Shown piece by piece: positions 5,922 through 10,244 of a stretch of 10,244 nt of DNA; the first letter of the stretch is position 1, and each line of letters opens with the position of its first letter. The position numbers and the translations under genes were made by a program. Source of the DNA: RPQJ01 sp031404015 (GTDB lineage: Bacteria; Pseudomonadota; Gammaproteobacteria; Steroidobacterales; Steroidobacteraceae); contig JANNGT010000131.1 of assembly GCA_031404015.1 (NCBI GenBank), positions 1 to 10,244 on the forward strand. The letters are read 5' to 3'. The notes below the pieces were generated by a model. The model did no database searches and had not been told where the DNA came from. It worked only from the letters and a program-made list of their open reading frames with translations.

Positions 5922-7823
5922 ATGCGTTTCAAGCTTGTTTTTCGCCTGTGCGCGGTCATTTGCACCCTTGCATTACCGGTTTCCGTACCGGCGCTCGAGC
6001 GCTCGGACGTGCCAGAAAAGTACAAGTGGGATCTCACTGCGCTGTACGCGGACGAAGCCGCGTGGGTAGCAGGCAAGCAGGAACTGCTGCAGTTGCTGCC
6101 CGGGCTTGCGGCCCTGCAAGGCAAGCTCGGCGCCTCCGCCGCCAGCCTGCTGGACGGCATGACCGCCTGGGAGCAGGCCAGCCTGCGCGCAGACCGGCTG
6201 TATGCCTACGCTTTCCAGCTCTCCAGCGAGGACACCCGGGTCGCCCGCAACCTGCAGATGCAGCAGGAGATGTCACAGGCGTACAACCAGTTCCAGTCGG
6301 CGCTTGCGTTCATGCGCCCGGAAATTCTCGCCATCGGGCGCGCGAAGATCGATGCATACCTCGCGGCCGAGCCACGGCTGCGCCAGTACCAGATGTATTT
6401 CGACGACATCCTGCGCGCGGCGCCGCATACCCTGAGTCCGGCCGAGGAGAAGGTGTTCACACGCATGAGCGCGCTCGGCGCCACCGGCAGCACGGTGCAA
6501 TCGGTGTTCCGCGGCGCGGACATGCCGTTCCCGGAGATCACCCTGTCCAATGGGGAGAAGGTGCGGCTCGACGCGTCAGGCTACGAAAAATACCGCGCCT
6601 CGCCCGGCAAGGCGGATCGGGACGCGGCCTTCAAGGCATTCTGGACGCGCTATAACGAATTCACGCGCACATATGCCGCAACGCTTAATGCCACGGTTGA
6701 GGCGAGCGTCGCGAACCGCGACGTGCGCAAGTTTCCGACCACGCTCGATGCGTCGCTGTTCGACTACAACATCCCGCGCAGCGTCTACACGCAACTGCTG
6801 GCGGACGTGAACGCGAACCTGCCGACGTTGCACCGCTACCTCAAGCTGCGCCAGAAAATCATGGGCCTGCCGCAGCTTGGCTATGAGGACCTGTACGCGC
6901 CGATCGTGCAGCAGGTGAACCTCGAATGGACGCCGGAGCAGGCGATGTCGCTCACGCTCGACTCGTTCGCGCCGCTCGGCAAGGACTACGTCGAGACGCT
7001 GCGCAAAGGGTACGCCGACCGCTGGGTGGACTTCATGCCGAACACCGGCAAGAGCCCTGGTGCCTACAGCAACACCGTCTACGGCGTGCACCCGTACCAG
7101 TTGACGAATTTCAATGGCGCCTGGCTGGACGTGTCGACGCTCGCGCACGAATCGGGTCACTCGATGCACTCGTACCTGTCGAACGCAAAGCAGCCCTATG
7201 CGACGGCGAACTACTCGCTGTTCGTCGCCGAGGTGGCCTCGACGCTCAACGAGAATCTCCTGTTCCATCACGTGCTGGACCAGACCAAGGACGACCGCAC
7301 ACGCCTGTTCCTGCTCTCGAGCTACCTCGACACCATGCGCACGACGCTGTTCCGGCAGACACTGTTCGCCGAGTTCGAAATGAAGATGCACGAGGCGGTG
7401 GAACGCGGCGAGCCCCTCACGGACGAATCGCTCAACAAGCTGTACCTCGGCTTGCTGCGCCGTTACTACGGCCATGACCAGGGCATCGTGAACGTGGACG
7501 AGCGGTACCAGGCCGAATGGGCGTTCATCCCGCACTTCTATCGGCCGTTTTACGTGTATCAGTATGCGACCAGCATGATCGGCGGCATGCAGCTGGCGGA
7601 CGGCATGATCGGCAAAGCGGCCGTCAAGTCCGGCAAGGCGACGGCCAACCGGGCGGCTTACATGCGGCTGATGGAGGCGGGCTCGTCGAAATACCCGATC
7701 GACCTGCTCAAGGATGCGGGCGTCGACATGACGACGTCGCAGCCCTTTGACGCAGCGATGCGCGAGATGAACGCGATCATGGACGAGATTGAGCGGATCT
7801 ACGCAAGGGGCGACGTGCGGTGA
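5922..7823 (+). CDS. pepF: Exported M3-family oligoendopeptidase F
   Basis: A zinc metallopeptidase that cleaves short peptides. The 633-residue protein has the M3/PepF core. HESGH at 409-413 supplies two zinc-binding His and the catalytic Glu410. Glu437 in 'VAEVASTLNE' is the expected third ligand, 24 residues on. 'FYVYQYATSMIGG' near the C-terminus matches the substrate-side signature of the family. Unlike typical cytoplasmic PepF, the N-terminus looks like a Sec signal peptide. A basic start (MRFK, Arg8) is followed by a hydrophobic core (about 9-22) and a likely cleavage site after 'VPA' near residue 24, so a periplasmic enzyme is inferred. The start ATG has GGAG seven bases upstream. queF overlaps its stop codon. 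It diverges from the hydrolase gene and shows no evident pathway link to its neighbours. Confidence 0.93.
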   Translation: MRFKLVFRLCAVICTLALPVSVPALERSDVPEKYKWDLTALYADEAAWVAGKQELLQLLPGLAALQGKLGASAASLLDGMTAWEQASLRADRLYAYAFQLSSEDTRVARNLQMQQEMSQAYNQFQSALAFMRPEILAIGRAKIDAYLAAEPRLRQYQMYFDDILRAAPHTLSPAEEKVFTRMSALGATGSTVQSVFRGADMPFPEITLSNGEKVRLDASGYEKYRASPGKADRDAAFKAFWTRYNEFTRTYAATLNATVEASVANRDVRKFPTTLDASLFDYNIPRSVYTQLLADVNANLPTLHRYLKLRQKIMGLPQLGYEDLYAPIVQQVNLEWTPEQAMSLTLDSFAPLGKDYVETLRKGYADRWVDFMPNTGKSPGAYSNTVYGVHPYQLTNFNGAWLDVSTLAHESGHSMHSYLSNAKQPYATANYSLFVAEVASTLNENLLFHHVLDQTKDDRTRLFLLSSYLDTMRTTLFRQTLFAEFEMKMHEAVERGEPLTDESLNKLYLGLLRRYYGHDQGIVNVDERYQAEWAFIPHFYRPFYVYQYATSMIGGMQLADGMIGKAAVKSGKATANRAAYMRLMEAGSSKYPIDLLKDAGVDMTTSQPFDAAMREMNAIMDEIERIYARGDVR

Positions 7824-8302
7824 GCACCGCACGAAAAAAAGGCGGCTCGATTTATGCGGGGCTCAAGCAACTCGGGGCCGCCACGACGCAGCCTGTGTCC
7901 CCCGCGGCAGCCGTGCTCGAGCGCGTCGCGAATCCACATCCGCGCAAGGTCTACCTTGCGCGATTCGCAGCGCCCGAATTCACCTCGTTGTGCCCGATCA
8001 CGGGCCAGCCGGATTTTGCGCACCTCGTCATCGATTACTCGCCTGCCAGATGGCTGGTCGAGAGCAAGTCGCTGAAGCTGTACCTCGGCAGCTTCCGCAA
8101 TCACGGCGCCTTCCACGAGGACTGCACGCTTGCAATCGCGGACCGGTTGGTCGACTTTCTACAGCCGCGCTGGCTGCGCATCGGTGGGTACTGGTATCCA
8201 CGGGGCGGCATGCCGATCGACGTGTTCTGGCAGACGGGGCGTCCGCCCGCCGGGCTGTGGTTGCCCGAACAAGGCGTGCCGCCGTACCGCGGTCGCGGCT
8301 GA
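7820..8302 (+). CDS. queF: NADPH-dependent 7-cyano-7-deazaguanine reductase (preQ1 synthase), short type
   Basis: Reduces the nitrile of preQ0 to the aminomethyl group of preQ1 using NADPH, in cytoplasmic queuosine biosynthesis for tRNA modification. The 160-residue length fits the short, single-domain class. Catalytic Cys58 lies in 'SLCPITGQPDFA' with Asp65 seven residues on. The QueF signature ESKSLKLYLGSFRNHGAFHE occupies 81-100, including Glu81, His99 and Glu100. These match the Cys, Asp, His and Glu residues known in characterised short QueF enzymes. The GTG start at 7820 overlaps the pepF TGA (GTGA), suggesting translational coupling. A purine-rich AAGGGG at 7805-7810 serves as the ribosome site. 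No ATG alternative exists near the N-terminus. The other queuosine genes are not in the window. Confidence 0.95.
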   Translation: MSTARKKGGSIYAGLKQLGAATTQPVSPAAAVLERVANPHPRKVYLARFAAPEFTSLCPITGQPDFAHLVIDYSPARWLVESKSLKLYLGSFRNHGAFHEDCTLAIADRLVDFLQPRWLRIGGYWYPRGGMPIDVFWQTGRPPAGLWLPEQGVPPYRGRG

Positions 8303-8326
8303 CAGAATCCGGCATGGTATGATTAT
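8299..8326 (+). promoter_or_regulatory. Candidate promoter for ffs
   Basis: CTGACA at 8299-8304 matches the -35 consensus at 5 of 6 positions. GATTAT at 8321-8326, 16 bp further on, is a 4 of 6 match to the -10, with an overlapping TATGAT at 8318-8323. This would start transcription a few bases before the RNA gene. The -35 box overlaps the queF stop codon. Confidence 0.45.
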
Positions 8327-8337
8327 CGTTCTCCAAT

Positions 8338-8450
<113 letters not shown>

Positions 8451-8505
8451 CCTATCCAGAGCCGGCCCAAGGGCCTGCGCCGACCGAAGAGCAGCCTGCC
8501 GTCCG

Positions 8506-10071
8506 ATGAGCTACCTCGTCCTCGCCCGCAAATGGCGCCCGCGCACGTTCGACCAGCTCGTTGGCCAGGACCACGTGCGCCGCGCGCTCACCAATGCGCT
8601 CGACTCGGGACGTATCCACCATGCGTTCCTGTTCACCGGCACGCGCGGCGTGGGCAAGACGACCATTGCGCGCATCTTTGCCAAGTCGCTCAACTGCGAA
8701 ACGGGCGTGAGCTCCACCCCGTGCGGCAAGTGCTCGACCTGCATCGACATCGACGCGGGGCGTTTCGTCGACCTGCTCGAGGTGGACGCGGCCTCGCGCA
8801 CCAAGGTCGACGACACGCGCGAGCTGCTCGACAACGTGCAGTACTCGCCTGCTCGCGGACGTTACAAGGTGTACCTGATCGACGAAGTGCACATGCTCTC
8901 GACCCATTCTTTCAACGCGCTGTTGAAGACGCTCGAGGAGCCGCCGCCGCACGTCAAGTTCCTGCTGGCCACGACCGATCCGCAGAAGCTGCCCGTCACG
9001 GTGCTGTCACGCTGCCTGCAGTTCCACCTGCGGCGCCTGCCGTTGCCGTTGATCTATGACCGGCTTGCGCAGATCTCCACCGCAGAACATGTGGAATTCG
9101 AACCGGCCGCACTGAAGGCCATCGCGCGCGGCGCCGAAGGCAGCATGCGCGACGCGCTGTCGCTGCTCGACCAGGTGCTGGCGTTCGGCGCCGGTCGCGC
9201 GCTGGAAGCCGAAGTGCGCACGCTGCTCGGCACGCTCGACCGCAAGCACGTGCAAGGCATCCTCACGGCATTGGCCGAGAAGGACGGCGTAGCGCTCATG
9301 CGCCAGGCCGCGAACCTCGACGAGCGCGCGCCCGATTATCACCAGGCGCTGGGCGAGCTCTCCGGCGCGATCCAGCGCATGGCGTTGTTGCAGGCGTTGC
9401 CGGACCTGCCGCCCGGCGATGACGAGGACGAAGACAGGCTGCTGGCGGAACTTGCGGCGCGGTTCTCGCCCGAGGACGTGCAACTGCTCTACCAGATCGC
9501 GATCAATTCGCGACGCGACCTCGATTACGCGCCCGACGCGCGCGCAGGTTTCGAGATGGCCCTGTTGCGCATGCTCGCATTCCGGCCGCAAGGCGTGCCG
9601 CCCGCCGCGGCTGCGGCCCCGTCCGGCGGCGCAATGCGCGCGGCACCGTCGCGCAGCGCGGCTTCCACGGGTGTCGCAGCGCCCGCGATTGTGCAGGACT
9701 GGGATGCCATCGTCGCAGCCATGGGCCTGCAGGGAACCGCAAAGCACTTTGCCGCGAACTGCGTGTTGCTCGAGCGCAAGCAGGGCGTGGTGCGTTTGCG
9801 GCTCGATCCCGCCGGCGAAAGCTACCGGCGGCCGCAGATCGAAACCCGGCTGGCCGAATCGCTGTCGCAGCATTTTGGCGAACCAGTGCGGCTCGAGATC
9901 ACGCAGGCCGAGACGCCCGGCGACACCCTGACGCCTGCCAAGCGCGATGCAATGGCAGCAGAAGACAGGCAGCGCGCCGCGGAACGTGCGATCGACTCCG
10001 ACCCGGCTGTGCAATCGGGCGTGCAGGTCAACATCCTGCACGGTCTGGTCGGGGGTGGAGAGATCGCGTGA
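8506..10071 (+). CDS. dnaX: DNA polymerase III subunit tau/gamma
   Basis: The AAA+ subunit of the clamp loader, which opens and loads the beta clamp and, as tau, ties the polymerase core and DnaB helicase together. The order is standard: Walker A GTRGVGKT at 45-52, zinc cysteines 64, 73, 76 and 79, Walker B DEVH at 126-129, and the SRC motif with its arginine finger at 168-170. After the lid and collar comes a short Ala/Pro-rich linker near 365-395, then a C-terminal region resembling the tau polymerase-binding domain. The length of 521 is shorter than E. coli tau (643). No A-rich slippery sequence of the E. coli AAAAAAG type is seen, so a programmed-frameshift gamma is not supported. The final 17 residues after 'DPAVQS' do not look like a usual DnaX tail. 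The ribosome site before ATG 8506 is weak. Confidence 0.95.
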   Translation: MSYLVLARKWRPRTFDQLVGQDHVRRALTNALDSGRIHHAFLFTGTRGVGKTTIARIFAKSLNCETGVSSTPCGKCSTCIDIDAGRFVDLLEVDAASRTKVDDTRELLDNVQYSPARGRYKVYLIDEVHMLSTHSFNALLKTLEEPPPHVKFLLATTDPQKLPVTVLSRCLQFHLRRLPLPLIYDRLAQISTAEHVEFEPAALKAIARGAEGSMRDALSLLDQVLAFGAGRALEAEVRTLLGTLDRKHVQGILTALAEKDGVALMRQAANLDERAPDYHQALGELSGAIQRMALLQALPDLPPGDDEDEDRLLAELAARFSPEDVQLLYQIAINSRRDLDYAPDARAGFEMALLRMLAFRPQGVPPAAAAAPSGGAMRAAPSRSAASTGVAAPAIVQDWDAIVAAMGLQGTAKHFAANCVLLERKQGVVRLRLDPAGESYRRPQIETRLAESLSQHFGEPVRLEITQAETPGDTLTPAKRDAMAAEDRQRAAERAIDSDPAVQSGVQVNILHGLVGGGEIA

Positions 10072-10244
10072 TGTGAAGCCGTCCGTAGGGTCGGTAAGCG
10101 TGACCAGGGGTATGCCCCAGTTCTTGAGATTGGACTGTAGCTCGTCCCACGCATCGCCAGGGGTAGGCAGGCTGATGACCACCACTACATCCGGGGGCGT
10201 GGCTTCGAGTATCGCCAGGGCCGACTCGTAGTCGTCGGTAGAGC
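10072..10244 (-). CDS. Fragment resembling a response-regulator receiver domain (partial, uncertain)
   Basis: The minus strand is open from the right edge and reads an alpha/beta pattern. 'DDYESALAILEATPPDVVVV' is followed by 'LPTPGDAWDEL', then 'IPLVTLTDP'. This looks like helix 2, strand 3 and strand 4 of a receiver domain. If so, the phosphoacceptor Asp expected after the VVVV strand is absent (Ile-Ser instead), so it would be a pseudo-receiver. The start lies beyond the window. No in-frame stop occurs until about 9007, deep inside antisense dnaX, so the true 3' end is unclear. The limit given is simply the end of dnaX. Codons ATA, CTA and GTA appear here more than in dnaX. No plausible forward gene covers this stretch. 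The identification rests on pattern only. Confidence 0.35.

Noticed and set aside
6576..7832. 418-codon open frame on the minus strand
   Set aside because: Fully antisense to the well-supported pepF, with Arg/Val/His-rich low-complexity composition and no motif.
8464..8475. GGCCC-AA-GGGCC inverted repeat after ffs as a terminator
   Set aside because: A two-base loop cannot form as drawn, and no T-run follows.
9007..10071. Minus-strand frame continuing from the receiver-like fragment through dnaX
   Set aside because: The forward strand here clearly encodes DnaX. The minus reading loses any receiver-like character, so only the part beyond dnaX is kept as a tentative feature.

Overview
The window is GC-rich, gene-dense chromosomal DNA, most likely from a gammaproteobacterium. 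The best lineage clue is an ffs (4.5S RNA) gene directly upstream of dnaX, an arrangement seen in many gamma- and betaproteobacteria. The DnaX protein is also of clear proteobacterial type. No mobile elements, CRISPR arrays, tRNA or rRNA genes were seen. This is mostly an ordinary housekeeping and lipid-metabolism region.

Region 1 (1-4913) is a lipid module. A LysR-type regulator, cut by the left edge, is transcribed leftwards. Diverging from it is a tight rightward run: a short-chain dehydrogenase/reductase (SDR), an ACAD10/11-like acyl-CoA dehydrogenase, a second SDR, and a wax ester synthase/diacylglycerol acyltransferase (WS/DGAT). Gaps of 14 and 12 bp join the first three genes. The acyltransferase follows after 54 bp. 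The acyltransferase carries an unusual lysine/alanine-rich, histone-H1-like repeat tail. Inference: the dehydrogenases modify acyl-CoAs or their alcohol/aldehyde partners, and the acyltransferase stores or transfers the acyl group.

Region 2 (4918-5921) holds a convergent alpha/beta hydrolase, probably a lipase/esterase-like enzyme. Its stop codon lies 4 bp from that of the acyltransferase. A divergent intergenic region with two inverted repeats follows.

Region 3 (5922-8302) has an exported M3-family oligoendopeptidase F and, overlapping its stop codon by 3 bp, queF of queuosine biosynthesis. Region 4 (8303-10071) has the SRP RNA gene ffs and dnaX, the DNA polymerase III tau/gamma subunit.

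The right edge is the oddest place. The last residues of DnaX look atypical, and the expected ybaB-recR genes do not follow. The final ~170 bp instead read best on the minus strand, as a fragment resembling a response-regulator receiver domain. This could be a real rearrangement, a local gene insertion or an assembly join. No undescribed defence or mobile system is evident.
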